From positions 34,968,001 to 35,032,000 of the forward strand of contig OZ231127.1 of the NCBI GenBank assembly GCA_965153355.1: a DNA stretch of 64,000 nt, given 5' to 3'. The position numbers were made by a program, and so were the translations under genes. Origin of the DNA: Flaccisagitta enflata. Its lineage: Eukaryota > Chaetognatha > Sagittoidea > Aphragmophora. Shown here piece after piece: positions 49,952-61,549 of the stretch. The notes under the pieces were generated by a model that was not told where the DNA came from, did not search any database, and saw only the letters and a list, made by a program, of their open reading frames with translations. Position 1 is the stretch's first letter, and each line of letters starts with the position of its first letter.

Positions 49952-50197
49952 AAAAATAAGGTGGCAATCACGTAATCAGTGAAAACTACCTTAAATCAAG
50001 TGCAAAAGAGAAAAAAAAAATTGCAAAAAAAAAAAAACAATTCTTCATTGTATCAATAACCTTGGTGCGGAACATTAGCAATTAGATTGAGGTCATTTTC
50101 CTTGAAACTGAGGGATTTTTGTGAAGAAAAGGTGACATTTTGAGTCACTGCGATGCCTAAAAAAAATTGCGTGCCGAGCAAGCTCCCCACTAAACAG

Positions 50198-50638
50198 TAA
50201 TATGACATAACAAACGACAAAAGAGATGCAAATGTAAACTGTTAACAAAAGCTGAAGGCTGAACAAACGTACCGACAGAAAGACTCATAAAGATACACAT
50301 ACACATGCTCAACCGAAGAACCGAACGCTTAATGGACGCCCATTCCTCGAGCGTGGTGTGAGGTACAAGCGAAAATTGAGAGTGACAGCGTACAAGACAC
50401 AAACGGAAGCGGACAAACTGGCATAGACAAGTTCTGTACAGATAGTCGTCTAGACGACGTCGCTATCTAAATCTAATTGATTCAGTGAGTCAGAGTTTGG
50501 AATGAAAAGTGACGGAGAACTGATGGAGAAGGAATGAATAATGAATGGATATCGGTAAAGGAATCAAAACGTGAGGTCAAGGGATTGAAGTGGCAGCGCG
50601 CATTAGTTGTCTGCAGGCACCAACTGAAATTCAATTTA
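50198..50638. other. No gene seen
   Basis: Low-copy flank of the 4.1-kb element. A 70-codon antisense frame here has no recognisable domain. Confidence 0.4.
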
Positions 50639-51243
<605 letters not shown>

Positions 51244-51582
51244 TAATATCATTTTCCTTCGGCTGTAATGGAGCGTACGTACTTTGATTGCGGATTTAGT
51301 TCCCCTATGGCGGACTCGTGATTGCTATTTGCGTGGAGAGAGCACCTGCCATCAAACGCGCAATGTACATCTGTTGCTCACAGTCTAAAATCAACGAGTG
51401 TGTTTTTGTACAACGACCAAATACAGTTGAACCCTGCAATATCGGATGCTAAGGGACCAACATATTTCATCTGTTATGGTCGAACTTTCCCCATAATTGT
51501 TGGCGAGTTTTTTTTCTTTTTGTTACTGTCCAATTAGTTCAGATTTTAACTTCCTCTAGCCATCAACTTCGTCAAGTTTAAA

Positions 51583-51773
51583 AACATGCCCGGATACACG
51601 GCTACTGCAGTCGCGTTCGGGTCTGCAGGCAGGGGCCTTGATCGAGGTTGCTAGAGCATTCGGGCAGGAACACAGATGCCAAAGACCGCAAAAAAAAATC
51701 CGAAAAAAGTGAGGCGTGACCTTCGGCCCAATGCAATGGATAGACAAAGCAGGGTACGCATGCACGCGACTAA
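51583..51773 (+). mobile_element. B-family element
   Basis: Head AACATGCCCGGATACACGGC with GCAGTCGCGTTCGGGTCTGC, the CATTCGGGCAGGAACACAG and GACCGCAAAAA core, and tail GACAAAGCAGGGTACGCATG with half hairpin CACGCGACT. Confidence 0.7.
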
Positions 51774-51835
51774 CAAGTTACCTAGGGTAACAATTTTGTT
51801 GCGAATGGGGAGGGGGGGGGGAATACACGTTTTTT

Positions 51836-52058
51836 AGTTGCTTGATCAGCGACTTGATAAGATGTTGTGTCTGTTGGTAGGAAGGTTTGACGATTTGATG
51901 GTCGGCGACGCGAAGTATTTGATGACGCGAAATTGGTCGTAAATTGATTTATGAGCATAACCCCCCTCCAACCCGCTTTGTCGCCCCGCCAACCCGCATC
52001 ACTACCCCTGGCCATCCAAAAGCAACTGCTTATTGGCCTTTTATCCAGCCTTGTTACA
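51836..52058 (-). mobile_element. B-family element, AGTTGC type
   Basis: Hairpin AGTTGC-TTGATCA-GCGACT (51836-51854; one T-G wobble pair), GATAAGATGTTGTGTCTGTT, and an inverted head with CCATCCAAAAGCAACTGCTT and TTATCCAGCCTTGTT. Head AAGCAACT complements hairpin AGTTGCTT exactly. Confidence 0.7.
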
Positions 52059-52157
52059 CTTGCGCGTTACAGACCAACGGACCGATCCACAGACAGTCCA
52101 ACGGACGTACAATGCGGCTGGTGGAGTCACAAGAACAAAGACTAAAACAGATACAAC

Positions 52158-52578
52158 TAGTCATCCAAGGATCGCACATGCTCAGCGGTACCCGACGCCC
52201 TGCTTGGAGTGATCATGAAGTAGTGAGGTGAGAGCAGGGCAACAGTCTGGGATATGGGCCAACAGGATGGGATTTGGGCCAACAGGATGGGATTTGGGCC
52301 AACAGGCAGGGACTTGGGCCAACAGGCTGGGACTTGGGCCAATGGTATGGGATCTGGGCCAACAGGCTGAGATTTGGGCTAATAGGCTGAGACTTGGGCC
52401 AACAGGCTGGGATATGGGCTAGCATCCAATAGGCTGGGATTTGGGCCAACATGCTGAGATCTGGACTAACAAGCTGGGATTTGGTCCTGGGGTGGGACGG
52501 ACAGACTTATGTACATAATGGTTCACTTCTGTGTTCTACAGGACATCGGCTCTTTGGGACCGCTGCTCAAAAAGAGAA
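52158..52578 (+). mobile_element. Type i A fold-back element
   Basis: Outer arm TCATCCAAGGATCGCACATG and GCGGTACCCGACGCCCTGCT. The left inner repeat is decayed. The centre has about ten units of a roughly 20-bp GGGCCAACAGGCTGGGATTT minisatellite. The right inner repeat is TTCTGTGTTCTACAGGACAT to GGGACCGCTGC. Confidence 0.75.
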
Positions 52579-53029
52579 AACAAACAGCTTCTTTTAAATT
52601 GAGAGTAAAACGTTTCCCCCAATATCAGTTGAGGAACTTTGATTTTTCTAGACCATTTACTTGGCGCGTATCTGTCACACGATTGATCCCTCTTTTGGGT
52701 TTTTCTCCCATTCTTCTCCATTCCATGGATTTTCTTTATTGTGTTCTATGATGACGGCAGATTCGGTTCCCAAAGACTTGGCTCTCTCATATTGATATTG
52801 GAAGTATACACAACCTATTTAAAGACGGACAGCGAATTCTGGTTTGCATTTGAAAGAGTTCAAAATATTTTTCAAAATATGACGTATTTGGTAGCTATAT
52901 AGCTCTATTCATTTACGAACAAGACTCTTAAAAATTGATTCTTTTCAGAAGATTCCGTTTCATTCGAATTTTTGCATTACGCACCATTACACCTTTGAGA
53001 CTAACATTCGGAAAACCTTTTGTCACATC

Positions 53030-53320
53030 CTTATAAGAGGCTTTGTCCGTCCGACCTTCGGTTCGTTGGTCCGTCGGTCTGTGAGCACGAGTCAAAAAGT
53101 GGGAAAACGAGTGTTTTGGAAGCTTTTTTGTGCATGTGTCTGTGTTGGGAGGGGCGTTGGGTGTTTATGGGGGTTGGCTGCCCCTGCCCGTCAGTCCGTA
53201 AGGATGTTGTGATCCCGCGTCACTTGTTCTAGAGTTGCTTAGCACACACATGACTCCATACCACGCTATGTCGATCGGACCGTCGGTTTCCTTTTTTCCT
53301 CGGTCCGGTCCACTTATCTT
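53030..53320 (-). mobile_element. C-family element followed by a degenerate B tail
   Basis: CCTTATAAGAGGCTTTGTCC (decayed hairpin side), GTCAAAAAGTGGGAAAACGA, GGGGGTTGGCTGCCCCTGCC and TTGTGATCCCGCGTCACTTG. A GAGTTGCTTAGCACACACAT and CCACGCTATGTCGATCGG tail follows and is cut by the next MITE. Confidence 0.6.
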
Positions 53321-53321
53321 A

Positions 53322-53924
53322 ACAGTGGCAAAGAAAAAAACTAGACGCTCAATATTTATCAATAACTTGTAAACCACTTATACTTTTTGCTTAAAATCCG
53401 TGAGCATATAAAAGAGCTTCAAAAACTCTACAAATCTAGACCAAGCAGAAATTTTTAGCTCAATTCGTTTAGAAACGACAGGAGATTGAAGTTCAGTACT
53501 CAAATTCCTAATTGACGAATAGAGCAGATTTCAGCGCCAGAAAACATGACACTTTTTGTCTTACATATTCTGTAAAACGAAAAAAAGAAATAAACGATAC
53601 AAAATCAAAGGTGAAAATGAAGTATTTTCAATTCTCTACAAGATGGAATCAAGCAGAATTCATGATTTTGCTTCGTTTACAAGTTGTATCAATACAAAGT
53701 TGGTCACTATAAAAAAGATGGAAGCATGATTTGAGTTTTTTGAGTAGTTATCTTTAAATTAACATAACTTCTAAAGTTTTGAAGCTATAGTGATCGGAAG
53801 GAGCTCAAATGAAAGATTTTTCAAAGATCTTTAAAACTGTCATGAATTAAAAGGTTCTAGCATTTTTTAGTACGACGCAATCAACAGTCAAAAGATCGCG
53901 TCTAGTTTTTTTCTTTGCCACTGT
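53322..53924. mobile_element. Fold-back MITE, 603 bp, TA target duplication
   Basis: Ends ACAGTGGCAAAGAAAAAAAC on both sides, continuing into TAGACGC, with TA at 53320-53321 and 53925-53926. The interior has TTTTTAGCTCAATTCGTTTA and GAAACGACAG. Confidence 0.93.
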
Positions 53925-53926
53925 TA

Positions 53927-54734
53927 TGCAGAATAAGCATATAAGTTTCTACTTTGCCACCTGGTTCATGTTGCAAAGGATTTTGTCGCCATTTCCGAGG
54001 CTCAGCATTAAATCCATCGCTGCTCTAATCTTCCAGGAAATAAAAACATAAAAACTTTCTTACTTGCGTGTTCCATAAAGACGCTTGATGGCCGTAAACA
54101 TACTTCCTCCCTGAAGATTTGCGTGTAAACCAGGGCTGAACATGTCCTATCGGGCAACGATGCGTCCTGGCTCAGTCTCTGCGTGTATTGAATTTATCGC
54201 AAGACAGGTGCCCTGGACGGAGACACAGACCCTCCTCTTGCATCTTAGGCAGCATCAGTCTCGACGCGTGACATCCCCGCGGCTAAATAGTGCCCAGAAA
54301 TGCGTTATCGCACAGACATAAAGAACCGACAGACAAAACAAGGGACAGATGGGTGGATGTACAGACAGATGGAGGGACAGACAGACCCTCTTACATGTTT
54401 ACAAAGATTTGTGTTTGACAACTGCACCTATCAACAAAAAATCATTACCTGTACTTATCAACAAAAAATCATGAGTATACATGATTATAAGGATACACAA
54501 ATAAGCCATAGAACAAGCCAGGCCGAACAACCGAAAAGTCAATGAGCGATAGACGAACTGTAGACAAAAGCGGTCAGACAGACAAACCATCCTGTGAAAA
54601 TGCACTAACGAACTCTTCAATCGTTTGATGCAGCGAATGCCTGCAATGATGCGATCGTGACGATGGCATGGTGATGAAATGCAGCGCACAGTATAACGCG
54701 CGTATACGCTAGATATACTTTTGAAGTTTTTGGG
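53927..54734. other. No gene seen
   Basis: Short direct repeat CCTATCAACAAAAAATCAT / ACTTATCAACAAAAAATCAT near 54427-54470. GGACAGACAGACCCTCTTAC may be a decayed B tail. Nothing else is supported. Confidence 0.4.
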
Positions 54735-54747
54735 TTACACACACACA

Positions 54748-54840
<93 letters not shown>
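54735..54840. repeat. (CA)n microsatellite
   Basis: About 105 bp of CA with one ATAC interruption. Confidence 0.97.
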
Positions 54841-54842
<2 letters not shown>

Positions 54843-55220
54843 AAACATATGAAGGGAGACGATTCAAGGGAAGATTTGATTTTGAGTTCAAACATGAAGA
54901 GGAAGAAAAAATGGATGGTATAAAAAATGATGGTGGCATCGGCCGAGTTGGAAGGGAAAGGAGAACTTTCTTTTTTCCCCTTTCTTTCTCTTCCCATTTT
55001 GCATCTGTTTCCCATGGAATTTCTTTTTTCTCCCATTTTTTTTTGTCGTTGTGAGTTTCAATTTGCAACACGATGAAAAACTTGTCGGCATGTTGTTAGC
55101 TGGTTTCGGAATCCGGATAAATGGCTTTCCGTTGGTACATTGTTTGTGTGTTCAGTCATTCAAAAATCCATGCAGAGAAAGAGAGCATGTTGGAATTGCG
55201 AAGATCTAGAAGTTGTGTAA

Positions 55221-55400
55221 ACAAGGCCGGATACACGGTAATTCAGTCGCGGGAGGTTGGGCTGGAGCAAGAATGCGAAAGCCGCTCGTGATAAAATGTG
55301 ACGGACTAAATGTCTTACGGACAGAAGGAACGGACAGAGGGACGGACAGAGGGACGGACCGTCCGACACGGCAAGGTGTCGAATCGCGTGTCTGCGACCA
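55221..55400 (+). mobile_element. B-family element
   Basis: Head AACAAGGCCGGATACACGGT with TTCAGTCGCGGGAGGTTGGG, (GGAC)n, GACACGGCAAGGTGTCGAAT and a decayed hairpin TCGCGTGTCTGCGA before A residues. Confidence 0.75.
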
Positions 55401-55623
55401 AAAACATTTTGGTTACATGAGGGAGACATTGGCTTTAAATGTGACAGTGAACGGGATGGATAAGTGGTGATGCCAAAGTTAAGTTGAAAAATGTTATGTG
55501 CAATTAATTATCAATTTTCGGGAGCTAGCGGCTCAGATGATTTCTTCATGTTACCGTGTGGACAAGAATTTCTGACCCGATTCATTATCTCGTCAATTAT
55601 GTCAGTAAACAATTTAGAATCTA

Positions 55624-56215
55624 CTATCTAGCTCAAAAGTATAGACACAAGCGTTTTATGCAATATCTCTGCTTTCAATAATAAATTGATAGAAAATTTG
55701 ATGAGATTCAGAAACTAGATCAAATTTCTGATTGAATGGCACCAATGGCCTTCTTCTAAGTCAAAACATTTAGAAATGACAGACAAAACAAGATTGCCAC
55801 TCCAAATCAAAAATGGCAAAAAAAAAAATTAAAGTTCATTGATTGAAGATGGCGCTCCAGTACATCGAGCCACTACAATGAGGCAATGGCACATAAAACA
55901 GAGCGTCAACCTCTTCCGTAGCTGGCCTGGAAACAACCCCAATCTGAACCTTATTGAATTGCTCTGGTCTCAAATGAAGCAGCTTCAAAACGATTCTGCA
56001 ATGTTAGCAACAGGGCTGAAAAAAAAACGCTCTAAAAATCTGGGAAAGATCTTGCTAATTCACATCAAATCACTCTTCAAAAGCATGCCAAAGCGACTGA
56101 AGGTGGTTGTTACTGCCGTGAGCAGACAGACTTAATATTCCTGAATTATAATATATATCATTATTGAATAAATCAATTAATGCTTATTTTGTGTCTATAC
56201 TTTTGGGCTAGATAG
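55624..56215 (+). mobile_element. Tc1/mariner element, internally deleted, 592 bp
   Basis: Inverted ends CTATCTAGCTCAAAAGTATA (left) and CTATCTAGCCCAAAAGTATA (right, inverted) continue into GACACA: 26 bp with one mismatch. TA flanks both sides (55622-55623, 56216-56217). The element holds only the C-terminal part of a transposase, so roughly half or more of a typical 1.2-1.6-kb element is missing upstream of 55839. An AATAAA lies between the stop codon and the right end. Confidence 0.95.
55833..56135 (+). pseudogene. Tc1/mariner transposase, C-terminal remnant
   Basis: The open frame has no ATG. It starts after a TAA at 55830 and runs about 100 codons to a stop. It shows EDGAPVHRA (second catalytic Asp), RSWPGNNPNLNLIELLWSQM (third catalytic Glu after Ile) and KSMPKRL near the end, all hallmarks of the DDE domain of Tc1-like transposases, which cut and rejoin DNA at the element's inverted ends. 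The second Asp and the Glu are separated by 35 residues. The first catalytic Asp and the whole N-terminal DNA-binding region are absent, so the product cannot be an active transposase. The C-terminus (SRQT) is short. There is no frameshift in what remains. The surrounding inverted ends and TA duplication are intact, so the copy could have been moved by a transposase supplied elsewhere. Confidence 0.93.
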
Positions 56216-56934
56216 TACTTGGAATATTCAAATATTTGCTCATGCTCATTTGCTCATGCTCATTTCCTCATGCCCGAAGTTTCCATCTCCCTTTTTTCAC
56301 TTCGAGGTTTCTAGAAAAAGAAAACAACTACAATAACAACAAAAGAATCTCCATTTTACCGGCACTTTGCACATTCGATGACACGAAAACAGGAAGAAAG
56401 CGAAAAAGAGAAGAAAAAAGAAAAGAAAAGACGAAGAGTTTTTTACTAAGAGGCAACTTGGTCCAAAGAGGTCAGGACTAGAAAAGATCCTCGAAAGAAA
56501 GAGAAACGAGAGAGTGCAAAGAAGGAAAAGGAAACCAGATAGAAACAAAGAAAGAGAAAAGAAAAAGAAATGGAATAAAAGGAAGAATAGAATAAATGGG
56601 GAGAGGGAGAAAAAAAGAAAAGGAGAGTAAGAGAGAAGATCAGGAAAACAATCATCCTTTTCTCATTTCCTTCCGCTTCTACTTGATGTGCGTCCGACTA
56701 TGCTGCTGCTGGCCGGCTTTGTGTCGATTGTCGTTTTCTCTTTCTGTCCTTCTGCCAGACTGTCTGTACTCGTTTGTCTGTCTCGGCTATCAAGTATCAT
56801 TTTGAGAAATATTTTCAATTGTTTGAGTGATTGAGTGTGTTTTTCTTCTGTCGTTTAATTTGTGTCTCTGTTTCTCGGTCTTTGTGGCTCTACATTTTCG
56901 TCGCGGTGTCTGTATGTTTCTCTGTATGTCCAAA
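56216..56934. other. No gene seen; purine-rich stretch
   Basis: AAAGAGAAAAGAAAAAG-type sequence (56390-56640) without a defined unit. Three imperfect TGCTCATGCTCATT copies near 56236-56270. Confidence 0.45.
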
Positions 56935-57074
<140 letters not shown>

Positions 57075-57167
57075 GATTATCCTCGTGCTGTTTCTTCTCC
57101 CCCTTTCCTTATCGGAGATGGAATAAATCTTGAACCTAGAAGCCTTTTTTCAATTCTTTTCTTCCTT

Positions 57168-57530
57168 TTTGGGCAGCGGCCCCAAAGGGCCGATGTCCTG
57201 TAGGACACAGGGGTGAACTATTGATTATATACGTCTGTCCGTCCCCCCCCCAAGCTTCTCAATCCTCAAATTCCCATTGAACAACATGGGAAATTGATAA
57301 AATGCAAACTTCCTATTGAATAAATGGAAAATTGTTGAAAAATGTACAAAATGTGAAATTCCCATTGAATAACATGGCAAATTGATGAGAAATTTAAAAA
57401 ATGCAAAACTCAACTGAAAAAAATTCACCCCTGTGTCCTACAGGACATCGGCCTGCTGTCCTGCACTTCTTCAGCTATCACTCCAAACAGGGCATCGGGT
57501 ACCGCTGACCATGTGTGATCCTTGGATGAC
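57168..57530 (-). mobile_element. Type i A fold-back element, inverted
   Basis: Inner repeat GGGCAGCGGCCCCAAAGGGC and CGATGTCCTGTAGGACACAG, then units like AATTCCCATTGAATAACATGG, facing inner repeat TTCACCCCTGTGTCCTACAG, outer arm GGGCATCGGGTACCGCTGAC and GTGTGATCCTTGGATGACTT. The right inner repeat lacks its GGCCGCTGCCC part. Confidence 0.8.
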
Positions 57531-57661
57531 TTTTTCTATTCAACTTCTCTCTTCCCATCTCAAGATTCTATCTGCCTCATTGTCCACATCTTTTCTGACT
57601 GTCAATTACTATTAGTATCATTTCCATGTAAACAGTCTTGCTCCAACTGTATGTATCTTTA

Positions 57662-57664
<3 letters not shown>

Positions 57665-57756
<92 letters not shown>
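57665..57756. repeat. (CT)n microsatellite
   Basis: About 90 bp of CT. Confidence 0.97.
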
Positions 57757-57758
<2 letters not shown>

Positions 57759-57923
57759 CTCTCTCACACATTCATTATTCTGGTCTTCGTCAGGAGGAAT
57801 TAGAAAAAAACTCGGAGGGGTGACGGCAAAAAAATGTCAGAGGAAAGAGTTTTCAAATCAATCAACACGAACTAGACGACCCTTAAAAAATTACAACACC
57901 ATAGCAACGACGACTAAAACTAC

Positions 57924-57929
57924 AGCGGT

Positions 57930-57973
<44 letters not shown>

Positions 57974-58446
57974 CCACAACCACAACCACAACCACAACCA
58001 CAACCACAACCACAGCCACAACCACAGCACAACAGCAGCAGCAACCTGACAGCAACAACAACAACAACAGCAACAGCAACAACAACCATAAAGAACCTGC
58101 AGCCAACTCTACTACCTGTAGCTCAACAACAGCAACAAAACGCTCAGCAACAGCAACAACAGCAACAGCAACAACAACAACCCAGACAACAACAGCAACC
58201 CGAAAACCTCAGCAACAACAACAGCAGCAGCAGCCAAAATATGTAACAACAACAACAGCAGCGGCAAGCAAACAAGCAACCAACAGCAACAGCAACAACA
58301 GCAACAGCAACAACAACACAACCCAACAGCAACGCTTGGCAACAGCAGCAACAGCTATAACAACAACCATAACAACAGCAACAACAACAACAACAACAGC
58401 AGCAACAGCAATGGCCAAAACAATAACAGCTAACTGGCGCTATCAA
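57924..58446. repeat. (AAC)n / (CAG) / (ACAACC)n triplet-rich tract
   Basis: About 520 bp of AAC, CAG and ACC triplets on the + strand. A 211-codon Thr/Asn/Gln-rich frame spans it, but with no flanking domain. I treat it as repeat translation. Confidence 0.85.
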
Positions 58447-58448
58447 CA

Positions 58449-58864
58449 ACAATAGTGCGCGTTAGATGGTCAGCGGTACCGTGCCTCTTCAGTGAGATTA
58501 CGATGGTAGTTGAGGAGAGAAGGGCAGCGTGAAAGTGGGATGACCTGTGCTTTCACACATATGAAATTTTCTCCTCCTCCTTCTTCTCCACCTCCACACC
58601 CCTCCTCCCCCCAACCTTCAGGCCCATATCTAAGCCTCAAGGCCCAAATCCTGGCCTCAAGGCCCAAATCCCTGTCTTGAGGCCCAAATCCCTTGAGGCA
58701 GGAATTTGGGCCTTGTGGTTGGGATTTGGGCGTTGAGGTCGGGATTTGGGCCTCAAGACTGGGATTTGGGCCTCGAGGCTGGGATATGGGTCTGGAGGCT
58801 GAGAGGGAGGGTTGGGGGTGAGGAGGAGAAGAAGGAGGAGGAGAAATTCCATATGTGTGAAAGC

Positions 58865-58867
<3 letters not shown>
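58449..58867 (+). mobile_element. Type iii A fold-back element
   Basis: Truncated outer arm GCGCGTTAGATGGTCAGCGG, inner repeat GGGATGACCTGTGCTTTCAC with CACATATGAAATTT, then a minisatellite (AGGCCCAAATCC) that reverses orientation at about 58695 (GGGATTTGGGCCTC). The facing inner repeat GAAATTCCATATGTGTGAAA runs into (ACA)n. Confidence 0.7.
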
Positions 58868-58904
<37 letters not shown>

Positions 58905-58905
58905 A
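58866..58905. repeat. (ACA)n microsatellite
   Basis: About 38 bp of ACA directly abutting the A element. Confidence 0.9.
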
Positions 58906-59254
58906 AACCACAACACAATCCCCCACTATCCGGTACAAACCATTCAAGGAATGCGATGAGTCGGTGTCTGGGGAATGTGTGCTGGCCTTAAATGGTGACC
59001 CTTGACCCGGTTTCGGGCGTTTTACCGGCTGACCAGTCGAGTTTGCGTCCGATGTGTCGCTCTGCCGGATGCTGGCATGTGGGTGTCAAAGATTTATCGG
59101 TGAACGCAGAATCTGACGCACGCGCGCGAATTCAGAGTTGCATATGAGCGGTGTCACGCGCCAGGTCGAATCGAGATGGTCATGCAAAAATGGGGACAAG
59201 TTTGAATTCGTTCGGGCACTCCATTCAAGTCTGAAATGAAAAGCTGCTTAGCGA

Positions 59255-59434
59255 GATGTGGTTTTTTACTTGAAAATGGTATAGAAGCTAAAGTATTTGA
59301 CTTTAGGTGCTGAAATTTTGCATGAAAAAACCGCAGGTAATATGCTATTAGATAAAACAAATCTGGATTATGAAATGTGAAAAGTTTTCACACAATACAT
59401 CTTTCGCTGGTTGCAGTTGCTTCTGAAGACAGGG
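59255..59434. mobile_element. Solo right arm of the 19775-type fold-back MITE
   Basis: Shares TGCATGAAAAAACCGCAGGT, ACACAATACATCTTTCGCTG and GAAGACAGGG followed by TA with the right arm at 20470-20643. No left arm is present. Confidence 0.8.
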
Positions 59435-59685
59435 TACGTCAAGGTTATCTTGACATTTATACACTTAGCAAGTACTTTTTACTGCATTTATAGAGGAGCT
59501 CTAATCCCAGTTCGCCTAATTTTGAGAGGGGTGTTATATGTAAGGAACCTCCATAAATGAAATGTTTGGATCTAAAAAAAAAGAGAAAGAAACTTCTTTT
59601 TTATAAGAATTCCTTAGATAAGGGGAAACTCTTATGTAAATATGAGATATTCTTAAAAGAATTTCATCTCTTCATCTATCTTAAG

Positions 59686-60173
59686 CAGGGGTGTATATCA
59701 TTGAGTCGCTTTTGATTCCCCCCCCCCCCCTGCCTTTGATTTTCTTCCCCGCAACGCGTTGCATCGCATTTTTATGTCTATGATTTTCTTCCCCATATAG
59801 CAATAAAACTATGTAGTTAAGGTTTAAATAGTGTTAAATCATATTTTACTAATTGAGTTTTATGATTTGGTACTGTCAAAAGTTATATTTTCCCCAAATT
59901 TCCTTTTTTAGTCGCGGACTAGCGACTCTATAAGAGGCTTTGTCCGTCGGTCGGTTGGTTGGTTGGTTGGTTGGTTGGTTGGTCCGTAGTGATCGAGTTG
60001 AGAGAGTGCGAAAACGCGCATTTCCGCCCCTGCCCACCCGTCCGCGACTGGTATTGGCCGTGTATCCGGCCTTGTTTCTCTTTTTTTCTCCTTTGGTTTC
60101 ATTCCCCATCTCAAGACCCTTTGATTCCCCCCCCCCACCGGGGGGAGGGAAAAATTAAGAATATACAGGCCTG
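59686..60173. mobile_element. hAT-type MITE, second copy, carrying a B element
   Basis: Ends CAGGGGTGTATATCATTGAG and, inverted, CAGGCCTGTATATTCTTAAT. Flanks ATCTTAAG and ATTTTAAG agree at 7 of 8 bases. The interior matches 49538-49850 closely except for a B element placed between TTTCCCCAAATTTCC-T6 and T3-CTCTTTTTTT. Confidence 0.9.
59910..60074 (-). mobile_element. B-family element, AGTCGC type, boundaries fixed by empty site
   Basis: Hairpin AGTCGC-GGACTA-GCGACT (59910-59927), CTATAAGAGGCTTTGTCC, (GGTT)n, AGTGCGAAAACGCGCATTTC, then inverted head GCCCACCCGTCCGCGACTGG and GTATCCGGCCTTG. Head GTCCGCGACT (60040-60049) is the exact complement of hairpin AGTCGCGGAC. The empty site at 49747-49775 gives a length of about 165 bp. 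Confidence 0.93.
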
Positions 60174-61545
60174 ATTTTAAGAGAAAATTTCTCTGCAAAT
60201 AAGAAGTATTCTAAAGATGTAGTGAATTTCCTGCAATCAAATAACATAATCAGTGTCATTGAAGATATTCAAAGCGAAGAGAGATAGTGAATTTGGTAAT
60301 CACTGCTATGTAACAAAGACAATCCTTCACAAGACAACATTTTCATCAATTCAGTTTAAGGGATTTCGGATTTAAGAGAGAAATAGTGAGTTCCCCGCAA
60401 TTCTATCATATGCCTGTCATTCCGTCCATCCGCCCGTTCGTCCGTGACGCTCGACTTTTGGCTCGAGCTAAAAGGTTTAAAAACAAGCATTTCTGCCCCT
60501 GCCCTTTTCCCGGCCTACCGCGACAGTATTTAACGAGATACTTGTTTTCCACATTTGGTAATTTTTTTCCTTTTTATAAGAACGTCATTTTTTGGTCGAA
60601 GCCTTCAAAAGAGATAGAGATAGCTACTAATAAAATAACTACGATGTTCTTAAATTTGGAGCAATTTCAAGCCTTGATGTTCTTATAAACTAGGTTCTTA
60701 TAAAAAAAAGTGTATTTACATCGTTAACTAACTTAATCGCTAACTTGCTAATTGCCTCTGTAGGCCGCAATCTGCAGACTCCGATCCTTACCTTCTTCAA
60801 CGTTTCATCCTGAAAGGCTCCATCGAGTTCTCTCGCGTTGTCAATTAAGTAAGACCTCGGAAAGATTCTTTTCTTTTTCTTGACTGCTTTTGCGGTAATA
60901 ATGTAGAAAATTCGTTCTATCGAGTGAAAAAAAATTACTGCCGTAGAAAAACTTGCGTGATGAGTTTTACAATAGATAGAGCAAAAGAAATAAACGTTTT
61001 CACACATTTTGCCATCTTTGCATCGGGCTTGTTAACATAGACGTTGAGTCTATGATTCAATACATTTTTTTTCTGGTTCTATTTCATGATTGAATACCAA
61101 ATTATGCAAAAAAACAATGATCATGATAACTCTTAATGATTATTTTAGCTTAATCATTCAATTTCAATAATTTTTCATTTTTGACTTGGGCTCCCGTTGA
61201 AGCACAAATGTTGCTTTCGGAAGAACGCCGTCATACGGTCTTTCCAAACGAAACAGTAGTGGTTCAGTACTCAGTAGCTTCCTTTTTCGCGTTTCACGAC
61301 GACTTCTATGTATTCTATCTATTCCATTTCTTTCCTGCGTCAGGCCTTGTTTTTTGGTCTGTCTATAATTTATTCAACCTTTTATCGCCTCACCGATTTG
61401 AGAACATTTGACATGTGGAACAATGCATCACATAACATGCTTTTTTTTTCTCGAATGGAATTTCTAATATCGCATATCTGTCATTTTCAGTAATGTGCTA
61501 GAAACACAAACCTTGCAATATCGGTTGGTCAGTCCGTCGGTCGTT
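60174..61545. other. No gene seen; one decayed C/B head
   Basis: A TCCGTCCATCCGCCCGTTCG and CTGCCCCTGCCCTTTTCCCG stretch (60420-60550) is a decayed head-like fragment. A 105-codon antisense frame (60690-61007) resembles nothing I know. Confidence 0.4.
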
Positions 61546-61549
61546 TTTT

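Larger units (their letters stand above)
46113..50189. mobile_element. 4.1-kb TIR element with 8-bp target duplication, heavily nested
   Basis: The left end TGGGGGGCTTGTTCGGCACA matches the inverted right end TGGGGAGCTTGCTCGGCACG. Homology continues for about 130 bp (AGGCATCGCAGTGACTCAAA, GGAAAATGACCTCA). CTAAACAG flanks both sides (46105-46112, 50190-50197). No transposase frame is seen. Most of the interior is other repeats: B (47010, 48805), A (48175), C (48940) and an hAT-type MITE (49538). Confidence 0.8.

Noticed and set aside
57820-58455. Thr/Gln/Asn-rich 211-codon frame that could be a low-complexity exon
   Set aside because: It follows an AAC/CAG repeat closely. Antisense frames are equally open and no conserved domain lies next to it.
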